The notes: generated by a model from the sequence alone, not told the origin. A DNA stretch of 64,000 nucleotides from Oxytricha trifallax (GCA_000711775.1 ARYC01017342.1:43092-107091), one strand, 5' to 3'. Positions 10,931-23,460 are shown, counted from the first letter of the stretch. Translations and numbers: made by a program.

Positions 10931-11511
10931 CTTATCGCTATACTATAGTATAATTATTTTTCATTGTTAGTATATTTAATATTTAAGGTGTTTATCTTGA
11001 TTACCCATTATGGTGGTTGGTTGTGACAATTATCAAATATTTAGTTGCAAGTAAATTGCAGAATTACATATTTAAAAGAATGTTGTTTTATTTTATAATT
11101 TATATTAAAATAATCATTTATCATTATATATTCATAAAAATTTTGAAAATAATCATAAATGTGACAAAAGAAGAATTTAAAACAACTTTTATCATTTTAA
11201 CTAAGTATAAAAGTGATGCAGACAATAATATATTTATTTTCCTTCTTTTTTCTCTATATTATTACTATCCTTTTTTTAAAGATATTATTTATACATAATT
11301 TATTATCATGACTTATATAAAAAATAAAATTTAATAAATAGATATTTCTATTATATTTTTTTCTGTTATTGAATCCTAAATTCTTTAATTTTTTTATAAT
11401 TAAGCTAGAATATTTACTTAAGTTTTTATAAACAATAATATCAAAAAACCAATGTTAAACTTATTTACTTTTCAATAATTTTATCAATAAAAGTTAGTAG
11501 TATAAATCAAT

Positions 11512-12111
11512 TCATAAAACAATTATAAGCATATTGAAACATTTAAGAAATAGGGCAAAAGTAACAATTTTATTTTACTTTTGCCCTATTTTAATACTAT
11601 AAAACTTGAACAAATATTTTATGAATAATATTATAAAATGATCTTGTTTATGTTTAAATATGATATAACAGAATTTATTTCCATAATTTGCAATTTAAAA
11701 AATCTTATTAAGGTCGTTTTGCTTTGTTTAACTTATTTTTCTTCGAAGAATTAATGAATTTAGTTGTCCAATTTTGCCTCTGAATCTGACATTTTACTTC
11801 GACAAGTATTTTCCAACATTATTTCCTAATATCAGATACTCTGTTACTTTTCTCTCTATCTGTAGATCTATCTCCTAAAATTTTATGTTCTTCTTCGCTA
11901 ATAAGATATTGTAGTTAGCTAATCCTGGTTGGTGGGTTTCAAAGCTGATTGTTTATACTTTCGAGAAGATTTGGTTAAATTAATTTCCTTTAGAGTGAGT
12001 TTCCACTCCTTGAAGATGGATTTGAACAGTCTTTTTTTATGCAATCATTTGCTCAATTCTTTGATATGATAAGTAAAATCTTTCATTACTATAACTGCTT
12101 GATTTTTGCAT
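11512..12111 (-). CDS. Hypothetical protein, 199 aa
   Basis: With TAA/TAG as Gln, an ATG at 12111-12109 opens an uninterrupted 200-codon frame ending at a TGA at 11514-11512. The first 150 residues look like a real protein: MQKSSSYSNERFYLSYQRIE at the start, then THQPGLANYNILLAKKN, IDLQIERKVTEYLILGNN and VRFRGKIGQLNSLILRR, mixed polar and hydrophobic with no membrane segment. The last 45 codons are AT-rich and pass through a perfect hairpin at 11549-11594, so the true end may be earlier. I do not recognise the family. The frame sits between a LINE remnant and a MITE and has no visible partner. Confidence 0.5.
11549..11594. repeat. Perfect hairpin
   Basis: AAATAGGGCAAAAGTAA is followed after a short AT loop by TTACTTTTGCCCTATTT. 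This is a stem of about 17 bp. It could be a footprint of a small element or a structured end of the gene read on the minus strand. Confidence 0.7.
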
Positions 12112-12132
12112 TTAAGCTTCAATGACTTAATA

Positions 12133-13450
12133 TTGTAGGAATACAATTGATTTAGGAAATTAAAATAAAGATAAATTAATAAATAAAAGAATAAAATACA
12201 TGTGAAAAAGGTGATTGTTTAAATTTTGTCAAATATACATTTAATAAGGGTAAATTCATCGAAATATTACTAATTTATTTATTCTAAAAAAAATCAGAGT
12301 TTATCGGTTTAAAATCCATCTTTAAAAATTACCAATCTGTCTCTATAACTAATTAATTCTTTGTTCATAATTACTGTTTGATAAACTTTTATATCTTTTA
12401 ATATGTCTAAATCAAATTCTTGAGATAATTCATGCAAACTTAATAATACTAGAAGAAATTCATGATAATGCTGAAGAAATAGTGAAATTCTTAAAGGAAA
12501 CATATTAGAGAATTCATCTTTATAACAGCGAAAATTTCTAAATTTCTAGATAAAATATTCATTGTTACACAACTTAAATTCAGTATAGCGAATAGGGAAT
12601 GTGATTAATACAGTGACTTAAGATTAACAAGAAAATATTTAAAATTAAGAGTTCATAAAAGGAGGAACTGCGATGAAAAAATTAGAAACTTATAATATAA
12701 TTTTGAAATTTAATGCATGTTTTTAGTTTTTAATTTATAAATATGAAAGCATTCAGTATATTGTTACATATCTCTTTATTTCTTAAACTATGTGCGATCT
12801 CGTTATTCTTTTAAAAATTATTCTTTTATTGAAATTTGTGTCGTTAACTTTCTCGAAACCTTTATGGTAATTTTTTGAAAGAGAATTCAAAATTATTTGG
12901 ACTTTACTATTGTCAATACCCTCTATCGCATCGAAGAACCGAGATATCTTGATTTTATTTTTGAGTTAAAATAAACTTAAAAAATCATCAAAAATTAAAA
13001 TTAACTTATCTCGCTTTTACGATGCGATAGAGCGGTAACGCCAATATTGAAAAGTCCAAATAATTTTGAATTCTCTTTCAAAAAATTACCAAATTGTCAA
13101 GGTATCGAGAAAGTTAACTGCCACAAATTTTAATATAAAACCCCGTAAGTCAATTAAGAATGAAGATTGGGGATTAAGAATAATGAAATTAAGAATTAAT
13201 TTTAATTGGCTGAAATTAAATATAATTAGGCTAAAACCAAATTTACGCACCCTGATTGGTTTATTTTATAGAGACAATTGATCGAGCCAATGGCTTTAAT
13301 AATTAGCCAAAACTTTAATAATTTACGCCAATTAAAATTAATTCTTAATTTCATTATTCTTAATCCCCAATCTTCTTTCTTAATTGACTAACGGGGTTTT
13401 ATATTAATTTATCTTTAATTTAATTTCCTAAATCAATTGTATTCATACAA
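12133..13450. mobile_element. MITE family 1, copy 1 (enlarged by insertions)
   Basis: Ends TTGTAGGAATACAATTGATT (12133) and its inverse (ending 13450), flanked by TA on both sides. The same ends occur at 35072, 38261, 48260 and 57729. The family's inner palindrome is at about 12838-13130: GTTAACTTTCTCGAAACC, a GAGAATTCAAAATTA..TGGACTTTACTATTG block and its inverted partner around a short centre. This copy is 1318 bp rather than about 410 bp because about 650 bp lies in the left arm and a second MITE (13136-13401) lies in the right arm. No coding capacity; it would need a transposase in trans, by its TA target probably of the Tc1/mariner type. Confidence 0.75.
13136..13401. mobile_element. Nested 266-bp MITE with TAAAACCCC ends
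   Basis: Inverted repeat beginning TAAAACCCCGTAAGTCAATT at 13136 and ending with its inverse at 13401, flanked by TA on both sides. The arms match over about 75 bp. It sits inside the right arm of the MITE at 12133-13450, so it is the younger insertion. Its terminal AAAACCCC resembles the telomere-like end of the TBE element, though here only one unit is present. Confidence 0.7.
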
Positions 13451-13920
13451 TATTATATCCAGCATATTCTGAAGTTTCTTGACTTCCTTGTTCAAATAAG
13501 GCAGTAAACATACCTTAAAGATGTGCTGAGAGCAATTAAATATAGTTGAAATGTTTCAGGTTAGGAATCGCCAAAAAATTTGATCGTTTTTATCATGAAT
13601 CTGCCGCAATTTAGTTCTAGTACTCCACCACTCCAACCTGTAGAAACTACGCGATATCCTTTTTATATAGTCCAATGATTCTTTGCAGTCTAATTTCTAC
13701 AAGATTTATGAAATTCGGCTTCTTGCTTTCCATCTCTCTAATCATTCGGTCTTTCTTAGATTTGATGTTCCATCTTTTCAAGTTTAATTCACAAATGCTC
13801 AGTTCGAAGGTCTTAATAGTCATTTCTCTTTTATTTTATTAACTAAAGTCCTTATTTAATTTCTTAATTTTTTACAAATTTCTTATGCCTCTATACCCAG
13901 TCTTCCATCTCTCTCACCGA

Positions 13921-14930
13921 TTATTAAGCGAGTATAATCAAAATGAGGAGATCGTTATAAAGAAATCAAAAATGCAATCAAATAAGATTATGTTCTAATA
14001 AAGTTTTACTTATGTTTTTTTAACTGTAGCTATTTCGAATTAATTTCATTTGTTACTAATCACTCAACTAATTAACTAATTAAACATGTATTATTCTGAT
14101 AATTAAATTTTATAAACTTTTCCAAATCATTTCTATTTTAGGGCATCTTAGTAGTTGTAGCTGTAGCAGTCTTCGAGTTTCTTAATCAAAATTTCTTCGA
14201 TATCTTCAAGGTATCTTCAGGGTATCTTCATGATATTTTCCTCAAAAATCAAAAAATGAAAATTAATGGAGTTTAACAATAATAACAATAACAATAACAA
14301 TAGCAACAACAGTAATAACAATAATTAAATCAAAAATAGCTATAATTAAAGAGCACTTTTAAATACATGAGAATTTAAAAATTCTTAAAATCTCTGATTT
14401 TATTCTTCATTTTCATCATCACTTAAATTATCATCCTTAACATTGAGACTTTAAACTTGAAATTTATGAAAAATTTGATTTTTTGGTAAAAATCCCTGCT
14501 CTTTAATTATAGCTAATTTTGACTTAATTATTGTTATTACTGTTGTTGCTATTGTTATTGTTATTGTTATTATTGTTAAACTCCATTAATTTTCATTTTT
14601 TGATTTTTGAGGAAAATATCATGAAGATACCCTGAAGATACCTTGAAGATATCGAAGAAATTTTGATTAAGAAACTCGAAGACTGCTACAGCTACAACTA
14701 CTAAGATGCCCTAAAATAGAAATGATTTGGAAAAGTTTATAAAATTTAATTATCAGAATAATACATGTTTAATTAGTTAATTAGTTGAGTGATTAGTAAC
14801 AAATGAAATTAATTCGAAATAGCTACAGTTAAAAAAACATAAGTAAAACTTTATTAGAACATAATCTTATTTGATTGCATTTTTGATTTCTTTATAACGA
14901 TCTCCTCATTTTGATTATACTCGCTTAATA
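13921..14930. repeat. 1-kb palindromic element with simple-repeat arms
   Basis: TTAAGCGAGTATAATCAAAA at the left is mirrored by TTTTGATTATACTCGCTTAA at the right. Arms are about 430 bp each and nearly identical, around a centre of about 130 bp (about 14361-14495). Both arms contain an (AACAAT)n/(ATTGTT)n tract and a block reading ATCTTCAAGGTATCTTCAGG. The terminal AAGCGA is shared with the palindrome at 1948-2759, suggesting one family. The interior centre is AT-rich and non-coding. Confidence 0.8.
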
Positions 14931-15318
14931 GTAAAAAATGATGTCAGCTATTGTTTAAAAGACACTAAACTTTAATTAGATTTTTTATATTATTATGATT
15001 GGCTTAGATTATTGGGTATCTACGGGATAAATTTGTTAATTTCTTACTTTAATATTTATTATAGTCCATTATTGACTTTTGTTTGCATGTTGTAGATATA
15101 TTCTCATTCTGCTTTTGATATATTGGCTGTCTTATTCTGGGCAATATCTATTCTCCCATGATGCCCACTTTTTGTTAATTCAATCTAATTAAATGCTTTT
15201 AAGTATTTTTTAATTACTGAATAAGAGTGACCTTAAATATTATAATTAAAGATAGATAAGGTAGAATTGATGAATTGATAAATAAACTGAACAATAAATG
15301 TTCTTTAGATAATTATAC

Positions 15319-15708
15319 ATGCTTAAAAACATAGTGCTTAAGTGTCAGAGCGATTTGGAGTCTGAATATTATTAATAATTCTCTCTTTTTTATCTGTTTT
15401 ATCGTGCCTATTCTAGCATTTATCAACACTTGTGCAATCAAAATGATCTTTAAACAACCAGTAAATTGAGTTCCCACAACATTGCTGTCAACGAGCTGCC
15501 CATTGTTAGAATGGATTGCTTTAATTGCGAATTTTCAGATTATCATTATTGCGTTCCACTAGTGGTTTTCGCTGATTGGTAAAATCGTAATTGCTAGATT
15601 ACAAACTCTTTGGAATTTTAATTAGTTAATTTTTAATTTCTTAACTATAATTAGACATTATTAATTAAATTATTTAAGAGTGATAAAAACTTTTTAAGTT
15701 ATAAATGA
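15319..15708 (+). CDS. Hypothetical protein, 129 aa
   Basis: A ciliate-code frame opens at ATG 15319 (MLKNIVLKCQSDLESEYQQF) and ends at TGA 15706-15708 with no internal TGA: 130 codons including several TAA/TAG read as Gln. The middle looks protein-like, with a Cys-containing segment DCFNCEFSDYHYCVPLVVF and a following FADWQNRNCQ. The last 35 codons are AT-rich. Family not recognised. It ends 43 bp before the palindrome at 15752. Confidence 0.45.
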
Positions 15709-15751
15709 AAATTATTAAAGCAGATTAGGATAAGTTTAATCATTAAATAAA

Positions 15752-16380
15752 TTGGCTATGGGGAAGCATCCTCCCCCCCCTAATGTATACTTTTTATTTT
15801 GTAGTCTGATAGAGTTTTTAACGCTGAGTAATAGTACTGATGAACATGGTCTACGCGAGCAATAGTTTTTTAGCTATGACCTCTTATAAGTCAAAAAATC
15901 ATATATAAAATCATAATAAAATTGATAAAAATTTTCAATTTTTCTTCAAATTTTTAATTTTTATAAAATTATCGATTTAAGTGAAAATAAGAAATTTAAC
16001 AAAATATATAAATCTTATTTAATTATTATTAACAAAATTAAAAAATAAAAATTATTCTCTCATATTAAAATAATGCAAAAACAATGAGTTTAAATTTATT
16101 GTTAACAATTAAATAAGATTTATATATTTTGCTAAATTTCTTATTTTCACTTAAATCGATAATTTTATAAAAATAAAAAATTTGAAGAAAAATGGAAAAT
16201 TTTTGTCAATTTTATTATGATTTTATATATGATTTTTTGACTTATAAGAGGTCATAGCTAAAAAACTATTGCTCGCGTAGACCATGTTTATCAGCTACTA
16301 TTACTCAGCGTTAAAAACTCTATCAGACTACAAAATAAAAAGTATACATTAGGGGGGGGAGGATGCTTCCCCATAGCCAA
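15752..16380. repeat. 629-bp near-perfect palindrome
   Basis: Starts TTGGCTATGGGGAAGCATCC and ends with the exact inverse, flanked by TAAA (15748-15751 and 16381-16384), a probable 4-bp target duplication. Arms of about 285 bp are almost identical and include an unusual homopolymer run (C8 on the left, G7-8 on the right) and a stretch GTCTACGCGAGCAATAG. The centre is about 60 bp of AT-rich DNA. No coding frame. The near identity of the arms suggests a recent insertion or gene conversion between arms. Confidence 0.85.
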
Positions 16381-16558
16381 TAAATTTAATTTAAGGAAAT
16401 TTATTTAAAAAAATTAATTAAATTAAATTAAATAAATTATTAAATTTAAACTGAATTAAAAGTAACATACCCTAAATACCCACCCAACTCGTCACAAATT
16501 AAAATTGACTTAAACAAAATTAAGTTACCTTCTATCCGGGCTACATCAATCATAGCCA

Positions 16559-18190
16559 AGGGTACTCATCTCGCTTAAAGCGAACAAACTCATCTACACG
16601 AAGCTGTTAAATTCGGGGACTGCTGCTAGAATTAATAAAAGAGAAAGATCATTCATTCTCGGAACATGATACAGCTTGAGCGAAGAGTCAAGCTCTTATC
16701 AAGCAGCCATAGGGCAAATCATCAATTTCCTTACAAGCTGGAAACTCAAGAACCAGCATTCACACCAATTACTTCAAAAAACCATGAAGATATTTAAGGA
16801 AGCAAACAAGTTGGCACTTTAACGAAACAACTCATTTTCAGACATATTAGATAACTCCTATTCAATAGGCTCGGACTCAGACCTATTTAGTAACCTCTAG
16901 AAGGGACTGCTTCAAAGATAGGTACCTTTCCGACCTACTGAAGTTCTGGCCGAAGATATAACAATGCCTATTATACTAGTGTGAACAAAGTGAATCCAAC
17001 TACTCATGGCTTAACCCAGACAATTATGAAAAATAATAGAGAATTGATAAATTAAAATGAAATAGATTAAAAATAAAATGGAAACAATATATAGAGATGC
17101 TGGTGGAGCAGTTACACTATCGAAAATGTAAGTTACAAAAAATAAATTTTGCATTATTATTTATATAGGAGTAGTACCTGTTTAGTGTCTATGAAGGGTT
17201 GGATGAAAAATTCTAATCTTGTTTCTAATGACCAAAGTTTGATTGTGAATTGTTGTTGTTCATCAGTAAGTTTGATTGATTAGTTTTCATGACTAGGCTG
17301 TTCTATTAGTTACAATTCCAATTTTTTTATAGGTTTTCGATTAAATATTTTAATTTTGCATTTTAATTTATCAATTCTCTATTATTTTTCATAAATGCTC
17401 TAGAACAACTAGCTGAAAAAACACACACTCAACCTTCAACTCATTCAACATATCTTCCAGACACCTTTATGAAAGAAGTGGAAGAAACCAAGTAAACTTT
17501 TAACAATGAACAAGAAGAGGAGAAATAATCATCTTTGCTATATAAGTTATCTTAGCCATCAATAAGACCCTAGATAAAGAAACAACTCAAATAATTTGTC
17601 CCTTAAGGACCATCATTTGTCCTTTCCTTTAAACCCCAGAATTCTATACCTTCCATTGACATGAGTGAAGAAGAACTCAAGAGATACAAATAAAAACTTG
17701 GCACTAACTCATTTAAACAACTTGAAAAATATCAATTCTTCCTCAAAAATCTAGAAGCCAAGAAAAAGGTATTCTCTAGTATAGAAAACTCAAACGCATT
17801 CATCTCCTATAGGAGACAAGTTGAACATACTGCCAGCAGAAAAGTAGGTCGAAACCAAGAGACCCATATGAAAAACATAGTAGAAGAAATAGAAGTCTAC
17901 GAAAAAGACAGCTACTAATCCAACCCAAACAAGGAAAACTGTAATGAACTCTAAACTGATTACATAAGGGTCCTAACCTATGTATGAACTCAGAAAAAAA
18001 ACAAGACAAATAATTTGAAGGAGGAGAGGTAGAACTCGCTCCTGATAAACCAGCTAAAGATAACGATAACTCCAGCTGGTAGAGTTGTTCAAATCACTTT
18101 GAAGATAATAGTGATGACGACTGGGAGGACTACTTAGTAAGTCCTGCAAAAGAAAATCAAAGTTGGAAGAATTCGTCGTGTTGACGACTA
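16559..18190 (+). pseudogene. Unknown coding region interrupted by an inverted-repeat element
   Basis: GC content rises well above the surroundings and long ciliate-code frames appear. One frame (about 16672-16985) reads NFLTSWKLKNQHSHQLLQ and SFSDILDNSYSIGSDSDLF. Another (about 16890-17021) reads KDRYLSDLLKFWPKIQQCLL and then SNYSWLNPDN. If the 369-bp element at 17025-17393 and one copy of its AAT duplication are removed, this second frame continues directly as ALEQLAEKTHTQPSTHSTYL and stays open to a TGA near 17990, through SEEELKRYKQKLGTNSFKQL. A shifted acidic frame continues to about 18190 (SNHFEDNSDDDWEDYLVSP). Family unknown. The upstream frame shift suggests decay. Confidence 0.5.
17025..17393. 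mobile_element. 369-bp inverted-repeat element with AAT duplication
   Basis: Perfect 35-bp terminal inverted repeats (TATGAAAAATAATAGAGAAT at the left end), flanked by AAT at 17022-17024 and 17394-17396. The ANT-type 3-bp duplication is the same as that of TBE elements, so mobilisation by TBE transposase is possible, though the ends lack C4A4 repeats. It sits inside a reading frame that becomes continuous when the element is removed. The interior is non-coding. Confidence 0.8.
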
Positions 18191-18528
18191 TAGAAAACAA
18201 AAAGAAACTCAGACACTAAAAAAATTATTTAGTATATTTAAGTTTTAGTTTGAATTAAATTAATTCGCTTATTGTTTAAAGATAACAATTTTCCTAATGC
18301 TTTATATTGAATTTTTTTAATTAATAATGAAGCATTTTATTATTAGTTAATTTTACTAAAAATATATTAATTTAACCTATCATTTTAATTAGACTTATTA
18401 GGACTATAAACCTTTTAATATATTCACTTAGGTTTTGATATTTCCGTAAAGATCATATCAAGTTCCCATTTAACTATTATAACTTTATCAATTTAGTATT
18501 AAACTAGAACCTGTTATAGTACTTGAAT

Positions 18529-19360
18529 CTGCAAGCAGTAAATACCCGTACATTTGAACAGAATATTAGCCCAAAATATGGTAGGTACACATCTACAAAG
18601 TATAATAGAAAAGGTGAATAGTTCTAATTTCGATATCGAAGGCTACTGTCTGAATAAATGTAAGTAAATTTTTTACATGCATGAAACTCCTTAAGATTAT
18701 CTTCGAAAAGTCGTTCCATAGAATGGAAAGGTATCGACAAGATAAACAGATTTCTCTCTTTAACATCTGGAGAGTGAAGTATATCTTGGAAAAATTAATA
18801 GGAATAAAAATAATGATAGTGTTGTGAAGCCTGTTCTTAAACTGATTAAATAAGTATGCATATAATATTAATTTTATACTATAAATAGTCTATAATAATA
18901 ATAATTAAAGTAACAATTTATAAATGTTATAAAGAAATCTCAATTATAAAATTCATAATACATAGATAATAATAATAAATTTAGAATAGATCTAGAAATT
19001 ATTGAAATGATCATAATTAAACATTCTCTTTAAATTAATGATGATTTTATTTTAAATAAATCTGTTATTTAATTTATATAAAATCTAAATTTCATTTTAA
19101 CAAATGCAAAGATAGATATAAAGAAAATAATTATGCAATAATTTTTATTAACTTTTTAAGGATGTGAATAATAAGGAGATAAGAACTAAAATTAATTTAA
19201 CACTATCAAGTATATTTCATTAAGATTATACCCATAAATATACATATTATATTATTGCACAATAAAATCTTGCCATCATTTAATTATTAGGTTTCAATAA
19301 GAATTAATAATGAAACTGAAAAAAAATTTAAAATACAGATTATTAATAACTAATTTATGA
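18529..19360 (+). CDS. Unknown open frame, possibly the end of the upstream gene
   Basis: A single ciliate-code frame is open for about 270 codons, to a TGA near 19358. The first 100 codons look like protein: RILAQNMVGTHLQSIIEKVN, FDIEGYCLNKCKQIFYMH, DYLRKVVPQNGKVSTRQTDF. The remainder is AT-rich with many TAA codons and is less convincing. No start codon context or family recognised. It follows the 16.5-18.2 kb coding region on the same strand and could belong to it. Confidence 0.35.
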
Positions 19361-19679
19361 TGTAAAGAAAGAAATTAAAAACAAATGCTAAATAAAAAGA
19401 AAGAATAAGATAATTGGTTTTAATATATTAATTTTATAGGAACTGAAACCCCACTATCCCAGCTATTTTGCATTTTTTTATAGTTTTTCCTTAGTAAATC
19501 AAATTCAGAACTGAAAAATATTTAATGCTTCCCAAGAAAACTTTTTCAGATATTCATCTCAATTCTACTAAAATGCTATTCCTTCGATTCAAAACCCCTT
19601 AAGTTTATAAATTTTAGTTTGTAGGGAATTTGCTAGGGGTTGAAGTTGTAAATTAAATGCAAGAGAAAATTTAAAAGCT

Positions 19680-20690
19680 ATTGGGTCAATTAATGATGAA
19701 GAGTATATAAATTTATCGCTTAAAATACTATATGGATGTGATATAAACACCGAATTAATCTAACCAGTACTAAACTATAAGTTAATCAGACTTCTTTTAA
19801 AGTAAAGTCTATCTACTGTTCGCTTCCACTGCCTTATAGCTGTATACTTAGAGAAATAATAGCAAAGTTCTAAGTTTAAGAGGAGGTTAAAATTCCTATA
19901 AATGAATATTGACTATTTTATAAATGAAAAATTTGAAATATTGGCTCACTTCTTTTTAGACCAACAAACAAATATATTTCATTTCTCTTCAATGAGTTGA
20001 AGATTTATGCTATGTCTATAGCAAATATATATAAACAAAATGGTATAAATTACAAAGTTGTGTTTCGTATCAAGAGAGTGATTCATTTCATTCTTCCATT
20101 TTACAACAACAGCAACTTAAATTAAATTTATAATTAATTGCAGCGGGCTTAATAGGAAAATCTTAATTTTATACATCTGAAAAGGTTGTGTTTTCTATTT
20201 AATACTTTCATCTAGAAGTCTTGATATAAGAGACATAGTAAATTCAGGTATATGACTAGAAAGCCAAGGTGTAAAAAATGGCAATTCTTGGAGGTATTAG
20301 AGTATTCTGGTTTAGAAAAACTATTAAGACAGAGTAGTATCTAAAGTTCTTTGAGCAGCTGAGAGATAAGCACCCTTTATTAGAGATTATAATTTTTATT
20401 GATAATCTTCCTGTTCATAAGACAAAAGAAAAAAGGAAGAGTTATGAATAAGTTAAAATTACGACAGTGTTCTACATACCTTACAGTCTATGGTTTAATG
20501 GAATTTAGTTCTACTGGGGTATATATTAAAAGATAATTACAATCAAGAAACTGCTGCTAAACCAATTGATGCATGACCTGCCTATCGATATAGTAGACTA
20601 AATTATCAGTTCAGTTAAGAGAGTTAATAATTAATTGGCATAAAAGTATGTTAAAGAAGGGAGAGTGAATGTTTATAAATAAGTTTTAGA
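19680..20690 (+). pseudogene. TBE transposase relic
   Basis: Ciliate-code translation aligns with the intact copy at 25366-26429: DEEYINLSLKILYGCDINTE near the N terminus, INKQNGINYKVVFRIKRVI before the catalytic domain, IIFIDNLPVHKTKEKRKSYE for the second Asp block, and WFNGIQFYWGI for the Glu block. DDE-family transposases of the IS630/Tc1 type cut and rejoin element ends. Numerous frame shifts and TGA codons make this copy dead. Confidence 0.7.
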
Positions 20691-20739
20691 GTTAAGTTAA
20701 TGAGTAAATAATTCGCATTTGAAATTTTTCTAGAGTGCT

Positions 20740-21360
20740 TGCATCTCTTATTTCTATTCTAATTGATGCTTCCCTCCTCAAATGTTTCTTATCTTGCTGT
20801 AAACTCCTTCATCTTTTTTATTTAACTGGTTACTGAATATTTGAATAAACTCTCTTACTAACTTCATACTTTGTCTGCGTCTTTCGCTCTCTGTGAAGTT
20901 TGATCTTATCCTTCATAAAATAGTGGCAGTATCAGATTTTTCTAAAGAATTAAGCTACAAATCTTGCTTGAAATATAAGGGTGCTTCTTCAGCTCTGATA
21001 GCCAGCTCTCACTTATCTTGATCCATTGTTTTTCCTTATCTCCTAAAGAGACGCTGTACCTTTTCTTATGAGATTCTTGAATAATTTCTTTCAAGTTGTC
21101 ACATTTATTTGTTCAAGAATACTAAAAAAAAATGGTACTTTTTTTCAGATATTTTATTTGACAACTGCTTCTTAGCAGGCAAGAACTGCGAAACCTCTGG
21201 GTCATTCATAGCATCATCTTCTAAGTTAGTCACTTAGATTTCTGGATAGTTTAGAATCTCTGCAAACTTTACATCTTAAGTTATAAATGCTTTCTTTTCT
21301 TCGCAGAGAATCGCTCTTATAAATGAAATTTAGTAACTTCTATCGTTAACAGTAAAATAC
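20740..21360 (-). pseudogene. TBE 22-kDa-class protein relic
   Basis: Minus-strand translation contains AKKRKHL, YPEIQVTNLEDDAMNDPEV, SQFLPAKKQLSNKISEKKYH and SESWLSELKKHPYISSK, colinear with the minus-strand gene at 26546-27070 of the intact TBE. Frame is lost several times. The function of this TBE protein is not known to me. Confidence 0.65.
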
Positions 21361-22129
21361 CAATTACATAATAAAAAAGAGTTACTATGAGCTCATTACC
21401 TTACTGCACGAGATAGCAATGCAAATTCTCCATGCTTATAAATTTAAAATAAATTATTGTGCCTGCACTCTTTTCATTGCATTATTCATCGAATCAACTA
21501 TGATTACAGATCCAAGAAATGGTATTCAAATTTAAGTTTATTGATTTCAATTATATATCTCTGTAAAATTTACTCTTAAATATAGGTATCCTATATGAAG
21601 TCAACATCTAATAAGGATTTGGAGAAAGTCTTGAGAATTGGTTTCAAGCTTGAGAGATTGATAAAAATTCTACTGTCAAAGTCCATATTTTAAAATTAAA
21701 AATGGTGTGTAGTTAGTTAGATTCATCTTTTATTATGCTAGTACTTAATTAGGAGCACCCTAAATTTAATCACACATAGCAAAATAAGTCCTAAAACAGT
21801 ACGTACTTAATTTAGTGCATATCTTAAATCTTTACGTGCTATAATCAAGTTATTATTGTTAGTTAAATTGGCTACTTTAGATCTAGATCGTATCTTAGCT
21901 CTAATTTTTGTTCTCTAATACTCTATAAACTTCCCTTGAAACTTGTAGGCTTGCAAAGCTCTAATATAAGCTCTCAGTTATGGAGATAGTTAATTATACT
22001 AAATTAAAATTTTATTATGAGAGCTAAAGTTTTTTGAAAAACAACAGCAATTCCATCAAACTAAATGACACTTACCTTTGGCAGCAATAAAAAGTTTGAT
22101 AGCTGTGAGATGAACTCTCTTAAGGAACT

Positions 22130-23460
22130 ATCAGAGCTATCATTCGAAGTCTCTGTTATTTAATTATAAATTAATTATAAAAATAAATGGCAAATAAGTG
22201 TTTGGGAGACTGAGAGTAGGAAAAAGTTTTAAATGAACATTCTGTGCAAGCAGAGGAAATTTATGTATATTTTGGTGATAAGTGTGAAAGAGATATCATT
22301 CATAAATCTTACTTGTATAAGAAAATTAAGGTAAAAAAGTATGCTAAGCCTAAAATATTCTTAAGACATGAAAAATTTGATGAAATATATGAATACCTTG
22401 AATGCACACAAATAAGAGATAGAAAGAGGAATCTTTTAAAAGCCCACAAAATAGGATATAGATGTTGAAGATAGAAACTCACAACTAAATTTACTCGACA
22501 AAAGAAAAGCAAGATTGCCTCTTTAGGTTGCAGAGCTTTAATAAGGAAGCGAATTAAAAAATGCGAGGAATGCACGCAACTTCTTAGCATCTTTCACTAA
22601 AATCATGATTAAAGTATAATATAAAAATTCCAGTACTTGCATAGATTGATTTATACTTCGCTCTAAAGCTACCTAATTCTAGAAGTCTCCTACGACAAGA
22701 AAGTTTTTAAGGATCATCAGTATGCTTAAAAAATTTACTCTTTCAACTATCTTCTTAGTGATGACAATTAAAAAATTGTCTTTACTTATGTGTATTAAGT
22801 ATTCATTCAGGCAAAGTTTAAGGAGGGGAAAAATTTATTAAAGCTAGTTTCTGTTCTTATTGCCAAAGATCATGTAGCTTTGAGACTACCACTCTTTGAA
22901 ATGACAAATAGATTTCATAAATGATAAATGAAATCATAGATAACTTAGATTAACAGCAGCCTAAGCATACAAGGTATCAAAGAGATTCATAAGTTATGCC
23001 TTGCTCACAAGATCACAAATCTTAGAATATAATATTGAACTTTTCACTAGTAAGTGAAGCGATAATTGATTTCAACAAAGCTTTAAGAATGGAATTATCA
23101 AGGCTTGGAAGTGTTTTGGTGACTCAGGCTATAATCCAGAAAAAAGAAAGACTATAGAGAGATTGATACTTATAGTGAGATGTGTGTTTATTAGTAGCAA
23201 TATTTAGAGAATGCGATATGCCTCAATAATTACTACTCTGCAAGGTGCGAAAATGATGCAAAGCAAACAAAAAATAATTTATTGACAATCTCAAATTTAT
23301 TATTAATATCACAGTTTTAAGATTATTCACAGTCTAAGAAACTATTTATGTTCATAAGAATGAAAGAAATTGATCTATATACAGAGGGATTAATTCTCTA
23401 AAGTGAAGTTAGGAATAAATATCAAGATAGTTATATTGATAAAAAATATTGTTAATAAAA
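22130..23460 (+). pseudogene. TBE zinc-finger/kinase-like protein relic
   Basis: The stretch at 22244-22466 stays open (VYFGDKCERDIIHKSYLYKK, then KPKIFLRHEKFDEIYEYLEC) and aligns with the zinc-finger region of the intact TBE gene at 27793. Beyond it, kinase-like segments persist in broken frames: VALRLPLFEMTNRF, GIKEIHKLCLAHK (where the intact copy has GVKELHDLGYVHR) and LISTKL-type remnants of the DFN region. Key zinc-binding and catalytic residues are lost. Confidence 0.6.

Noticed and set aside
13140..13400. Telomere-like AAAACCCC as evidence for a TBE fragment
   Set aside because: The element has TA flanks, its own perfect inverted repeats and no similarity to TBE beyond the eight bases.
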